From Levilactobacillus mulengensis (GTDB lineage: Bacteria > Bacillota > Bacilli > Lactobacillales > Lactobacillaceae): 64,000 bases of DNA. This document shows positions 9,923 through 18,112 of this stretch, piece after piece. The notes below the pieces were generated by a model. It was not told the origin of the DNA, ran no database searches, and was given only the letters and a program-made list of their open reading frames with translations. The stretch spans positions 62,001-126,000 of the forward strand of contig NZ_RHNW01000002.1 in NCBI RefSeq assembly GCF_003946045.1. The letters run 5' to 3'. The position numbers were made by a program, and so were the translations under genes. Numbering within the stretch: the stretch's first letter is position 1; each line of letters opens with the position of its first letter.

Positions 9923-10311
9923 CGTCAGCGAACCCAGGCTTCAGTTACCACGGCAACGTTTCCTTCTACAATTATTCAGTGGTTGCTGGCAATCCATAAG
10001 ACATTTCATGATAGTTTTTTCTACCATAAAGATAGACTACATGATGTCAGCACCTACACAACAACGTATGTACCAGCTAAAACAGCAGTCGCGGTTCAAA
10101 TAAACATATTAATAACCAACCAATTACCGCAACCACTAGTTCAACCAGTGAATTCTTTTGAAACGTCACATGGGGTTGAGCCGTCCAGCATGGCCAAAAC
10201 CACACCGAACCACAACAACCCCATGGTTTGATTATTTAATTGATAGGAACTATTACACAGCTTAGCAGGCCACAGTACGTGGCATCCAGATCTCAGATAC
10301 CACCACAACCA
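9923..10311. other. Intergenic stretch between repeats, no gene recognised
   Basis: About 390 bp rich in CAACC/ACCAC runs between the copy 7 element and the duplicated flank of copies 8 and 9. I see no ORF with a ribosome binding site, no RNA gene and no family core. Confidence 0.35.
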
Positions 10312-10360
10312 ACCCAGCAGCCAAGGCCAACAGCTCAGACCAATTACCCGCAAATCTACG

Positions 10361-10431
10361 GGCTAAACCAGTATGAGCCGCAGGGCTGGGAAAACTGGGC
10401 CGGTCGTGGAAGTGACCAGAGGCGAGCCAAG
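10361..10431 (+). repeat. Structured repeat, class B left fragment (copy 8)
   Basis: Only the left part is present: GGGCTAAACCAGTATGAGCC, GCAGGGCTGGGAAAACTGGG, GTGACCAGAGGCGAGCCAAG, then unrelated sequence. The 5' flank (10312-10360) is repeated nearly exactly before copy 9. Confidence 0.88.
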
Positions 10432-10523
10432 AATAAACGCTCGTCAGTCTAACAACCAGCGGCTTAACCACAGCCACCCAGCAGCCAAGGCCAACAGCTC
10501 AGACCAGTTACCCGCAAATCTAC

Positions 10524-10724
10524 GGGCTAAACCAGTGTGAGCCGCAGGGCTGGTGAAAATGGGCTCAGCCGTGGGAGTTGCCTTAGCGGGTTTCCCGCTT
10601 AGGCAACTGCTATCTTTGAGACGTGGTTTTCCGGCTCAAAGTAAGTCTGGAGACCGCCTTTCGGCTCCAGACGTGCGCCCACAGCGCCACGGCCCATTTT
10701 CACCAGCCCGGAGGCGCTGTCAAC
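10524..10724 (+). repeat. Structured repeat, class A, complete (copy 9)
   Basis: Complete class A element ending GGAGGCGCTGTC. Its 5' flank from 10476 duplicates 10312-10380 at a shift of about 164 bp. Hairpin 1 is GTTGCCTTAGCGGG/CCCGCTTAGGCAAC, and the third hairpin is TCTGGAGACCGCCTTTCGGC with its CTCCAGA partner. It ends 15 bp before the galT stop. Confidence 0.92.
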
Positions 10725-10738
10725 ACACAATGAAGCCA

Positions 10739-12202
10739 CTAGATTTGCGCGATAAATGCGTCCAGGGCTGCTTGGCCCTTGGCGTCGCGCTTGAAGACGC
10801 CGGCGTCCGCCAGCACCCGAGCAAACACATCACCAATTGCTTGGTGCAAAACAGCCGTAACGTTCTCTGGCGTCACTTTGTTGTTTTGCTTGATGTCATC
10901 GGCCCAGGCCTTGTGCATGTCGACCATCTCATTGGGTTGATCCAGCAAGTACTTCGTGACTTCCGCCATTTCGTCCTTGAGCCGTGCTGGCAGGATGGCC
11001 CGCCCCATGACTTCGATCAACCCAATATTTTCCTTCTTGATGTGTTGGACATCCTGATGTGGGTGGAAAATGCCGTCAGGATACTGGTCTGACGTTTGGT
11101 TGTCTCGCAGGACTAAATCCAAAACGTAGTCGGCACCGTCACGGTACGCGATTGGCGTAATCGTGTGGTGGCGCGTATCCCCAGTGTAAGCCCGGACATC
11201 GACAGATTCATCTGAGTAACCGATCCAGCTGTTCAGCACCTTGGTAGCGGCGTTGATCAGCGGCTCTGGCTGACTCCCGGTCAACCGGATATCGGTCATG
11301 GGCCAGTTAACGACCCCAGCCTTGACCCCGGCGACACCGAGATCAATTTCACGGTCGATGCCAGCCTTCATCATTGGGAAGGTGTGCTTCCCACCTTGGT
11401 AGTGGTCATGCGTCAACATGGAGCCCCCAACGATTGGCAAATCGGCGTTACTGCCGACAAAGTAGGTTGGCAGCGTCCGAACGATTTCCAACAGGTTGGT
11501 AAACGTGTGTTGATTGATGACCATTGGCCGGTGTTCCTTGGCCAAGAAGATGGCGTGTTCTGAGAAGTAGGCGTATGGGGAGTACTGGAAGCCCCAGGTT
11601 TCGCCACCCAGCATCATCCGGATGATTCGGTGATTGCTACGAGCGGGATAGCCTAAACGGCCCAAGTACCCTTCGTTGGTCATGCACAGTTGATCCAGTG
11701 GGTAGCTGGTACTCTTCTGGGTCAGAGCTGCGGCGATGGCCTTCGGGTCCTTTTCCGGCTTCGACAGGTTGATGGTGATTTCTAATTCACCAGCGGGTGT
11801 CTTGGCTGGGAAGACCACATTTTTCGCAATGTTACGCGTCTTAATGTAGTTATTGGCTTGGCTTAACTGGTAGAACCAGTCGGTCGCCTTGCTAGGACTC
11901 TCCTGATACCGGTCCCAGAAACCGCGGTTGAGCGCGGATGGAAGTGGTGTCATGAAGTCCATTAATTGCGATTCCAAGATTTCCTTGGGACTTGGTGAGT
12001 CTTCAATTTTACCGTTGGCGATGGCCGTTTCGATCATGGCGTTAACCAGGTCGATGGGCTCGTCGGAAGCAGCCGCGCGGGCCACGCCGTCACCAATCAA
12101 GGCGAAGATGCGGTTCGTCACGTACTGCCGGTCCAGTTCCGTGTAAGGCGCTGGGGAGGAAACAATGTGATCAATGAACGTTTGAATTGTGTCTTTAGCC
12201 AT
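10739..12202 (-). CDS. galT: UDP-glucose--hexose-1-phosphate uridylyltransferase (Firmicutes type)
   Basis: Leloir pathway enzyme that exchanges UMP between UDP-glucose and galactose-1-phosphate. At 487 residues it is the long class II GalT of Firmicutes, not the about 350-residue E. coli type. The family signature GSMLTHDHYQGGKH, with the histidine cluster, is near residue 265. It follows galE with only two bases between the galE stop and this start, so the two are translationally close. GGGAGACGAAG inside the end of galE is the likely ribosome binding site. Transcription comes from the galK side. Repeats separate it from the downstream regulator. Confidence 0.96.
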   Translation of the reverse strand: MAKDTIQTFIDHIVSSPAPYTELDRQYVTNRIFALIGDGVARAAASDEPIDLVNAMIETAIANGKIEDSPSPKEILESQLMDFMTPLPSALNRGFWDRYQESPSKATDWFYQLSQANNYIKTRNIAKNVVFPAKTPAGELEITINLSKPEKDPKAIAAALTQKSTSYPLDQLCMTNEGYLGRLGYPARSNHRIIRMMLGGETWGFQYSPYAYFSEHAIFLAKEHRPMVINQHTFTNLLEIVRTLPTYFVGSNADLPIVGGSMLTHDHYQGGKHTFPMMKAGIDREIDLGVAGVKAGVVNWPMTDIRLTGSQPEPLINAATKVLNSWIGYSDESVDVRAYTGDTRHHTITPIAYRDGADYVLDLVLRDNQTSDQYPDGIFHPHQDVQHIKKENIGLIEVMGRAILPARLKDEMAEVTKYLLDQPNEMVDMHKAWADDIKQNNKVTPENVTAVLHQAIGDVFARVLADAGVFKRDAKGQAALDAFIAQI

Positions 12203-12204
12203 AA

Positions 12205-13206
12205 TTACTTCGTCTCCCGGTCGTTGTAGCCTTGTGGATGCGTTTGCTTCCAGTTCCAGGCCGTCCGAATGATGTCCTCAACGTTGTCAAATTGCGGCTT
12301 CCAGTTCAAGACTTCACGGGCCTTGTCACTAGCGGCAATCAACGTACTTGGGTCACCGGCACGACGAGGAGCCATCTTAGCAGGAATTTCCTTACCCGTC
12401 ACTTTACGAGCGGCTTCCAGCATTTCCTTGTTGGAGAACCCAGTTGAAGAACCGAGGTTAAAGGCATTGCTGTCGTGACCGGCCTTCAGGTATTCCAGGG
12501 CTAAAATGTGGGCGTCGGCTAAATCAACGACGTGCACGTAGTCCCGAACGTTGGTGCCGTCCTTGGTTGGGTAATCGCTACCGAAGATGGATAATTCCTT
12601 ACGTTCGCCAGCGGCAACCTGCAAGATGATTGGTACCAAATGGGTTTCTGGATGGTGGTCTTCACCAATGCTGCCGTCTTCCTTAGCACCGGCAACGTTG
12701 AAGTAGCGTAAAGCCACGAACTTGATGCCGTAAGCCTTGTCGGACCAGCCCATGATCTTTTCCATCATCAGCTTGCTTTCACCATAAGGATTGGTTGGGA
12801 TTTGCGGATCCGTTTCCTTGATTGGAATCTGCTTGGGTTCACCGTAAGTTGCGGCGGTTGAAGAGAAGACAATGCGCTTCACGTTGTGCTTGTTCATGAC
12901 TTCCAGTAAGGAAACCATGCCGGCCGTGTTGTTGTCAAAGTACTTCAATGGCTTTTCCATGGATTCTGGGACCACGGAGAAGGCGGCAAAGTGAATAACC
13001 CCTTCGATGTCTTCCTTATCAAAGACGTCGTTCAGGAATTTTTGATCCCGCACGTCCCCTTCGTAGAAGCGTGCCTTGCTGTTAACTGCGGCACGGTGGC
13101 CCGTAACCAAGTTATCAACTACGGCGACATCGTAACCCTTTTCTACTAAACGATCTACGGCGTGGGAGCCGATGTAACCGGCACCACCTAAGACTAAAAC
13201 TGTCAT
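12205..13206 (-). CDS. galE: UDP-glucose 4-epimerase
   Basis: Interconverts UDP-galactose and UDP-glucose with bound NAD. The protein has 333 residues and the extended SDR fold: GGAGYIGSH dinucleotide loop at residues 7-15, the Ser/Thr of FSSTAATYG, the catalytic YGESK motif (Tyr and Lys four apart), and the [11 protein letters not shown] segment. The start is preceded by GAGGAGGAATTTG. It lies between galK and galT on the minus strand. A class C structured repeat and about 220 bp of unassigned sequence lie between galK and galE, so a polycistronic gal transcript would carry the repeat as RNA. Confidence 0.97.
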   Translation of the reverse strand: MTVLVLGGAGYIGSHAVDRLVEKGYDVAVVDNLVTGHRAAVNSKARFYEGDVRDQKFLNDVFDKEDIEGVIHFAAFSVVPESMEKPLKYFDNNTAGMVSLLEVMNKHNVKRIVFSSTAATYGEPKQIPIKETDPQIPTNPYGESKLMMEKIMGWSDKAYGIKFVALRYFNVAGAKEDGSIGEDHHPETHLVPIILQVAAGERKELSIFGSDYPTKDGTNVRDYVHVVDLADAHILALEYLKAGHDSNAFNLGSSTGFSNKEMLEAARKVTGKEIPAKMAPRRAGDPSTLIAASDKAREVLNWKPQFDNVEDIIRTAWNWKQTHPQGYNDRETK

Positions 13207-13254
13207 TGATCAAATTCCTCCTCAATTATGTAGCTTCGTGGTTAACGCCTTTTG

Positions 13255-13403
13255 CGCCTGCGGTTGTTAGGTATTCCGCTCCTGTGGGGTGTCCCACCGA
13301 AGCCTGAGGTGCGGTCTTCAGTGGCGGTTCAAAGCCTGACCAAGTTCGTCAGTCTTTAAACGCCACCGACACAGGTGCTCCGTACCTAACAACCTCCGGC
13401 TCT
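13255..13403 (-). repeat. Structured repeat, class C (copy 10)
   Basis: Outer stem GGTTGTTAGGTA/TACCTAACAACC, perfect over 12 bp, with ends CCGGAGG and CCGCAGGC on the minus strand. The core has CACCTGTGTCGGTGGCG, AAAGACTGACG/TCAGGCTTT, and CTGAAGACCGCACCTCAGGC. It lies inside the gal operon between galK and galE. The following 13404-13656 shows no gene I can recognise. Confidence 0.9.
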
Positions 13404-13656
13404 GGCAACAACCACTAACCTGCACGCACTCTTTCCATTGCCTGTCTTGGTCAGCCGTTGCGGTTGCCTCGTCGTTAACCATAAAGTTTTGGTGACATGT
13501 GTTTATTTTAAACTTGTTTGTTTTGGGTGTTAAGCTGTTTCGGTTCCTTGGCGGTTGGTAGCCGCAACTATTTCTAGTTTGGCCTTCCCTGCCTCGTTGC
13601 CGAAACGTGGCACTACCGGGCAGCTTGCTAACCGCCCTTCGTATCACTCTTATTTC

Positions 13657-14826
13657 CTACTTTTCTAATTCCTTAGGGCCGTCTGCAATTTCTGCGACGT
13701 AGAATTCTGCCTTGTGGCCGATGGTGTCTTCGTAGACCTTACCGACCTTTTCTTCGAAGTCCTTGACGTTGGCCTTCTTGACGATGGCAATGGCACAGCC
13801 ACCGAAGCCGGCACCGGTCATCCGGGCACCTAAGACGCCTGGTTGCTTCCAAGCCGTTTCAACTAACGTGTCGAGTTCCTTACCGGTTACGGCAAAGTCG
13901 TAGTGCAAGGAAATGTGAGAGGCGTTGACCAAGTGGCCGAAGCTTTCCAAGTCGTTGTCTTGCAATGCCTTGAAGGCCTTCAACGTCCGTTGGTTTTCAA
14001 AGACGGCGTGACGGGCCCGCTTGATCAAGGTTTCATCGTTGATCAGGTAAGCGTTTTGGTCGAATTCATCTTCGGTCAAGTCACCCAACGTCTTGATGTC
14101 GAGCTTCGTTTGCAAACGACGCAGCGCTTCTTCACATTGGGCACGGCGTTCGTTGTACTTGGAGTCCGTTAACTCACGGCGCTTCTTGGTGTTCATGATG
14201 ACAACCACGTTATCACCCAAGGCAAGTGGTGCGTATTCGTAGTCCATGGTGTTGGTGTCCAAGAGAATGGCTTGGTCCTTCTTACCCATGCCGATAGCAA
14301 ATTGGTCCATGATCCCGGTGTTCAAACCGAAGTAATCATTTTCAACTTGTTGGCCAACCTTAACCATTTCAACTTCGTCTAACTTCATGCCATAAGCGGC
14401 GTGAAGAATCTCGCCCATCAACATTTCCATTGATGCGGATGAAGACAAGCCGGAAGCATCTGGTAAGTTCCCGTGAACAAAGAGGTCAAAGCCATGGTCG
14501 ATGGTTAAGTTTTGCTTAGCCAGCTCGAACAGCATACCCTTCAGGTAGTTGGCCCAGTTGTCAGCCTTGTTAAAGGCAAGATCGTCCAGTGAGAACGTTA
14601 ACATCCCAGCGTCTGGCACATTGGCCGAGTAAACGCGGAATTGCTTGTCATCACGGGCTGAGTAAGCGGCGTAGGTTCCCATGCTGATGGCAGCTGGGAA
14701 GACGTGCCCACCGTTGAAGTCGGTGTATTCACCGATTAAGTTGATTCGGCCGGGGGAGAAGAACACCCGTTGTGGTGCGACATCAAATTTTTCTTGGTAT
14801 TCAGTTGCTAAGCTGGCGAAATCCAT
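13657..14826 (-). CDS. galK: Galactokinase
   Basis: Phosphorylates alpha-D-galactose to galactose-1-phosphate. The 389 residues are typical of the GHMP kinase family: galactokinase signature GRINLIGEYTDFNGG (residues 26-40), the ATP loop DASGLSSSASME near 125, and the C-terminal MTGAGFGGCAI motif near 345. The start follows AAGGAG. The promoter region carries a perfect palindrome AGTAAA-AC-TTTACT (14853-14866) and a cre-like GAAGCGCTTTC (14911-14921), so it is probably controlled by the GalR-type regulator and by catabolite repression. Confidence 0.97.
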   Translation of the reverse strand: MDFASLATEYQEKFDVAPQRVFFSPGRINLIGEYTDFNGGHVFPAAISMGTYAAYSARDDKQFRVYSANVPDAGMLTFSLDDLAFNKADNWANYLKGMLFELAKQNLTIDHGFDLFVHGNLPDASGLSSSASMEMLMGEILHAAYGMKLDEVEMVKVGQQVENDYFGLNTGIMDQFAIGMGKKDQAILLDTNTMDYEYAPLALGDNVVVIMNTKKRRELTDSKYNERRAQCEEALRRLQTKLDIKTLGDLTEDEFDQNAYLINDETLIKRARHAVFENQRTLKAFKALQDNDLESFGHLVNASHISLHYDFAVTGKELDTLVETAWKQPGVLGARMTGAGFGGCAIAIVKKANVKDFEEKVGKVYEDTIGHKAEFYVAEIADGPKELEK

Positions 14827-14852
14827 GGCTATTAACTCCTTAATAAATTTTT

Positions 14853-14866
14853 AGTAAAACTTTACT
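14853..14866. promoter_or_regulatory. Candidate GalR operator in the galK promoter
   Basis: AGTAAAACTTTACT, an inverted repeat with a two-base centre. The half-site TTTACTA recurs upstream of galM and in the permease control region. Confidence 0.5.
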
Positions 14867-14907
14867 GTAATTATCATAGTCGCTTTTACTGCTAATGTCA
14901 ACGATTT

Positions 14908-14922
14908 TATGAAGCGCTTTCT
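14908..14922. promoter_or_regulatory. cre-like site upstream of galK
   Basis: TATGAAGCGCTTTCT holds the AAGCGCTT core of CcpA sites but misses consensus positions at one side. Position upstream of galK supports it. Confidence 0.35.
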
Positions 14923-14946
14923 TTATTGATACGTAGTTCTCCATGT

Positions 14947-15198
14947 CGCCTTACCGGGCGGTCAAAATGAACGTGGTCGCCGCCGTTCCCGGCGGTGAGC
15001 TCAAGGTGCCCTGCTGTGGGGTCGGTTCCAGCCTGAGGTTCGGGCTTCCACCTCAACTTTGAGCCAAAGGGCGGTCTCAAAGTTTGCCCCATGCTCTAAG
15101 TAGAGAAAACCACTCTACTAAGACCATCGACACAGCTGGGCACCTTGGCTCACCTCTGGTCACTGACACAACTGGTTTATTTTCACTGGCCCTGCAGC
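14947..15198 (-). repeat. Structured repeat, class B (copy 11)
   Basis: Minus-strand element with core CTGTGTCGATGGTCTTAGTA, a GTAGAG/CTCTAC hairpin, CTTTGAGACCGCC/CTCAAAG, and CCCCACAGCAGGGCACCTTG pairing with CAAGGTGCCCAGCTGTG. The far end is GCCTTACCGGGCGGTCAAAA, the class A variant type end, so the outer stem looks mosaic. It lies between the galactose permease and galK. Confidence 0.88.
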
Positions 15199-15367
15199 TA
15201 CCATTGCTGTACGTGGCAACAAGATTACTTCACTATTCATTGATCACTTTGATTCTAGAGACACGTAATCCATGCACTAATATTACTGGTATCAATATCA
15301 GTCATCAAACAGAATCAGCTAAACCAATCGCCGATGCCATTTAACAATCCCAGACAATCTAAGTGGG

Positions 15368-15553
15368 AGCCGGAGGTAGCTGATAGCGAATTCTGTGTCA
15401 GTGTTCTTGAAACGAGCACCTTTCTTGGTTCTAGAACACGGGACATGTTGGGAGACTGACGTTCTTTGTCTGGCTCCTAACCGCCTGGACAGACCGCTTC
15501 TCAGGCTTGAGACGGGCCCCACCAGGTGAAGCGGCCCTAACGACCGCAGGCGG
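15368..15553 (+). repeat. Structured repeat, class C, worn outer stem (copy 12)
   Basis: Ends GCCGGAGG and CCGCAGGC are kept, but the outer stem (TAGCTGATAG against CCCTAACGA) no longer pairs. CTGTGTCAGTGTTCTTG, a TTCTAGAACACGGGACA segment and GACAGACCGCTTCTCAGGCT are present. Confidence 0.8.
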
Positions 15554-15639
15554 GAACGCCCAGCAACCTCCCTCCCCCCACGCACACTGGCTAAAAGAAA
15601 AGCCCTAGGAGATTAATCCCCCAGGACTCACATTTAGTC

Positions 15640-17073
15640 TTAGTTTTCAGCCTTTTCTTCGGCTTCTTCTTCAACTTTTTCAGTTTCTAGTTTAGATTCC
15701 AGTTCCTTAACGATTTCAGCATGCTTCTTTTCTGACAAGGTGACCTTGAATTGGTAAATCAGGGCAGCCACAACCAGCAAGATCATTGGCATGTAGAAGA
15801 TGAAGGAGTGGAAGATGAACATCCCGTGAGCGGTAATGTCGCTAGGCTTAGCGTTACCGGTCATGCCGGCATGTACAGCGGCCAGCACAACGATCCCCGT
15901 TGAGAAGGCCCCAGCTAATTTATCGATCAAAGGACGAACAGACAAGGTAACGGATTCGTTCCGCGTGCCGTTCTTCCATTGCCCGTATTCCACACTATCG
16001 GTGATAGTCATCAAGGCAGCTAAGAAGATCATTGGGTATGGGAAGAAGAAGATGGCGTCGGCAATGTACATCATGATGGCACTGCTACCGGCAAGGTTAA
16101 ACAGAATGTAACCAACCAGCATCATGCAGATACCGCCGATGTAAACACCCTTACGCGTAATCTTGGAAACGATGATTGGGAACAGTGGCACGGAGAGAAT
16201 CCCCAGAATAGCGGTGACAATCCCGATAACACTGTAAGCAGCGGCATTCCCGATAACGTAACGGAAGTAGTAGATCAACAGTGAGTTGGTAACCACGTAA
16301 CTTAAGGCAAACAACAGGTATGAGAAACCTAACCACATCAATTGGTCATTTTCACCAATAACCTTGAAGACGTCGCGGAACCGTGTCCGTTCAGTGTTTT
16401 CCCGAATCAAGCTGGTAGTTTCCTTAGTCCCAAAGAAGGTTGCCAAGGCACCTAACAGTGAAACTAACCCGATAACAATCGCAAATCCTAACCAACCGGC
16501 ACGGGTTTGGGTACTACCGTGTGTCCCTGAGAATTTTTGTGAGAAATAGATAACCAATGGGGTAACCACAATGATAACCCCTTGAGAACCCAAGGTAGAA
16601 CCGAAACGGCCAACCGTCCCGAACTTGTTACGAACCTTGGTATCAACACTCAAAGCAGGTAACATGGACCAGAAGGAAATGTCTTTGAATGAATAGAAGA
16701 TATCCATGATGACGAAGACAATCCCAAAGAGCATGAAGTACATGGATGAGTTGGAGTCCGCTAACCCAAACAGGCTAGAGAACATCAGGATCAACCCAGC
16801 GGAACTGACGATGGCCCCGGCAAGCAGCCAAGGTTTAAACTTACCCATTTTGGTATTGGTATTATCAACCATCCCACCAATCATGGGGTCAAAAGCAATT
16901 TCAATTAAACGAATAATAACAACCATCGAGGTAACGATTCCGGCTTCAGCAGCGGAACCCTTGCCGACGAACAGAGCACTGGTAACAAAAATGGCAAAAT
17001 AAGTATTTAGGGTTGCGTAGAAGGCATCGTGACCGAACGCCCCCAAAGCATATGAGACATATTGCTTAATCAT
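15640..17073 (-). CDS. GPH-family galactoside/galactose:cation symporter
   Basis: Integral membrane sugar:cation symporter of the glycoside-pentoside-hexuronide family, about 477 residues with twelve predicted membrane spans. Support: MIKQYVSYALGAFGHDAFYA start, the DPMIGGMVDNTNTKMGKFKPW-type loop after helix 2, and the late EYGQWKNGTRNESV segment, all typical of LacS/GalP/MelB relatives. It lacks the C-terminal EIIA domain of LacS and ends in an acidic/lysine-rich tail (VEEEAEEKAEN). The start is set at 17073, since the upstream in-frame extension (to 17115) is not family-like. It is preceded by a small ORF in the same direction. Its position in the Leloir cluster points to galactose or a galactoside as substrate. 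Confidence 0.9.
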   Translation of the reverse strand: MIKQYVSYALGAFGHDAFYATLNTYFAIFVTSALFVGKGSAAEAGIVTSMVVIIRLIEIAFDPMIGGMVDNTNTKMGKFKPWLLAGAIVSSAGLILMFSSLFGLADSNSSMYFMLFGIVFVIMDIFYSFKDISFWSMLPALSVDTKVRNKFGTVGRFGSTLGSQGVIIVVTPLVIYFSQKFSGTHGSTQTRAGWLGFAIVIGLVSLLGALATFFGTKETTSLIRENTERTRFRDVFKVIGENDQLMWLGFSYLLFALSYVVTNSLLIYYFRYVIGNAAAYSVIGIVTAILGILSVPLFPIIVSKITRKGVYIGGICMMLVGYILFNLAGSSAIMMYIADAIFFFPYPMIFLAALMTITDSVEYGQWKNGTRNESVTLSVRPLIDKLAGAFSTGIVVLAAVHAGMTGNAKPSDITAHGMFIFHSFIFYMPMILLVVAALIYQFKVTLSEKKHAEIVKELESKLETEKVEEEAEEKAEN

Positions 17074-17135
17074 TTTCTGTTTCACACCTTTCAACGGGAG
17101 AAATGTTGCAGACAATTAACGGCGACCACTTAGTC

Positions 17136-17381
17136 TTAGTGGTACCGGTGTTCGATGATTTTGGAAAGAACTTCTTCCCGTTGTTGGGCCTTCGCCATAT
17201 CGAACTGGGATTCTTCCAGCCGGTTAAAGTCTTGGGCCAATAACGTTGCTTCCAGGTAAAGGGTCAGTTGCCGTTTGATGTACAACTTGTTTTCTTCATC
17301 TGGATGTTGTGCGTTCCCGCCCAATACCGCAGCAGCGAACTCTGCTGGGTTCAACGTAATCTTGTCATCCTTCTTAGCCAT
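17136..17381 (-). CDS. Small hypothetical protein ahead of the sugar symporter
   Basis: 81 residues, soluble, charged and helical, with no cysteine. I do not recognise a family. It starts after AGAGGTG and ends 62 bp before the symporter start, so it is very likely in the same transcript. Its control region carries a cre-like palindrome and TAGTAAA half-sites, which fits co-regulation with galactose use. A role linked to the symporter is possible, but that is inference from position only. Confidence 0.7.
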   Translation of the reverse strand: MAKKDDKITLNPAEFAAAVLGGNAQHPDEENKLYIKRQLTLYLEATLLAQDFNRLEESQFDMAKAQQREEVLSKIIEHRYH

Positions 17382-17455
17382 TTTGAAACACCTCTGTTTT
17401 CTAAAATAAAGTTTAGCTAAATCTGGTAAAACCGGCGCTGACGGTTTAAGTAAAA

Positions 17456-17470
17456 TGTAAGCGCTTTACA
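17456..17470. promoter_or_regulatory. cre-like palindrome upstream of the symporter operon
   Basis: TGTAAGCGCTTTACA, a near-perfect palindrome one base longer than the usual CcpA site and 75 bp upstream of the small ORF. Confidence 0.55.
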
Positions 17471-17595
17471 ATCATTATTCTAAGGACATGTCCGGATAAA
17501 TGCAACCACTTTCATTGTGTAAAAATATACTAACTATTGGTGAATCATGCAATTGTAAGCGATTGCAACCGGTTGCTTTTTCTTGATAAAAAATT

Positions 17596-17614
17596 TAGTA
17601 AAGCACGTAGTAAA
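17596..17614. promoter_or_regulatory. Two TAGTAAA half-sites
   Basis: TAGTAAA occurs at 17596-17602 and 17608-17614, the same heptamer as in the galK palindrome and galM promoter. Possible GalR binding. Confidence 0.35.
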
Positions 17615-17917
17615 TATCATAAATCCCTCGTTTTTCACGAAAACGGCCAATCGACCGTTCTGAAAGTTTGTGAAAATGAACAGACGGCCACGAAAATGTC
17701 GGCAACAACCGGTTGTCCTTTCCTCACCGCAATCGTTCCAACCATCATCCCCCACTTCCCCAGCACCAACCGAGTTACTAGCCACGACCAATAACTTCCC
17801 CCAAAGAAAAACAGCCCGCGCCGGCCCCCTCACAGAAGGACCAGTCACAGACTGTTCATGGACAAAGTTATTGAGTTAAATACTCCGACACGGAGAAGTT
17901 AAAGAGCTGATCCGTGT

Positions 17918-18101
17918 GAGTGACCAGAGGCGGGCCAAGTTGGCCAGCTGTGTCGGTGGCCTTGGCTGAGGTTCTTACTCAGCCTAGCCCACGGGACAAC
18001 CTTTGAGACCGACCCTCAGGCTCAAAGTTGAGGTGGAAGACCGCCCCTCAGTCTGAAACCGGCCCCATAGCAGGCCAACTTGAGCCCGCCGCCGGGAACG
18101 G
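17918..18101 (+). repeat. Structured repeat, inner B form (copy 13)
   Basis: Lacks the outer stem and begins GTGACCAGAGGCGGGCCAAG. The inner stem GGGCCAAGTTGGCC pairs with GGCCAACTTGAGCCC. The core has CTGTGTCGGTGGCC, GGCTGAG/CTCAGCC, CTTTGAGACCGACC/CTCAAAG and GAAGACCGCCCC. It ends GCCGCCGGGAACGG, 12 bp from the pgm stop. Confidence 0.9.
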
Positions 18102-18112
18102 AATCGAATCCG

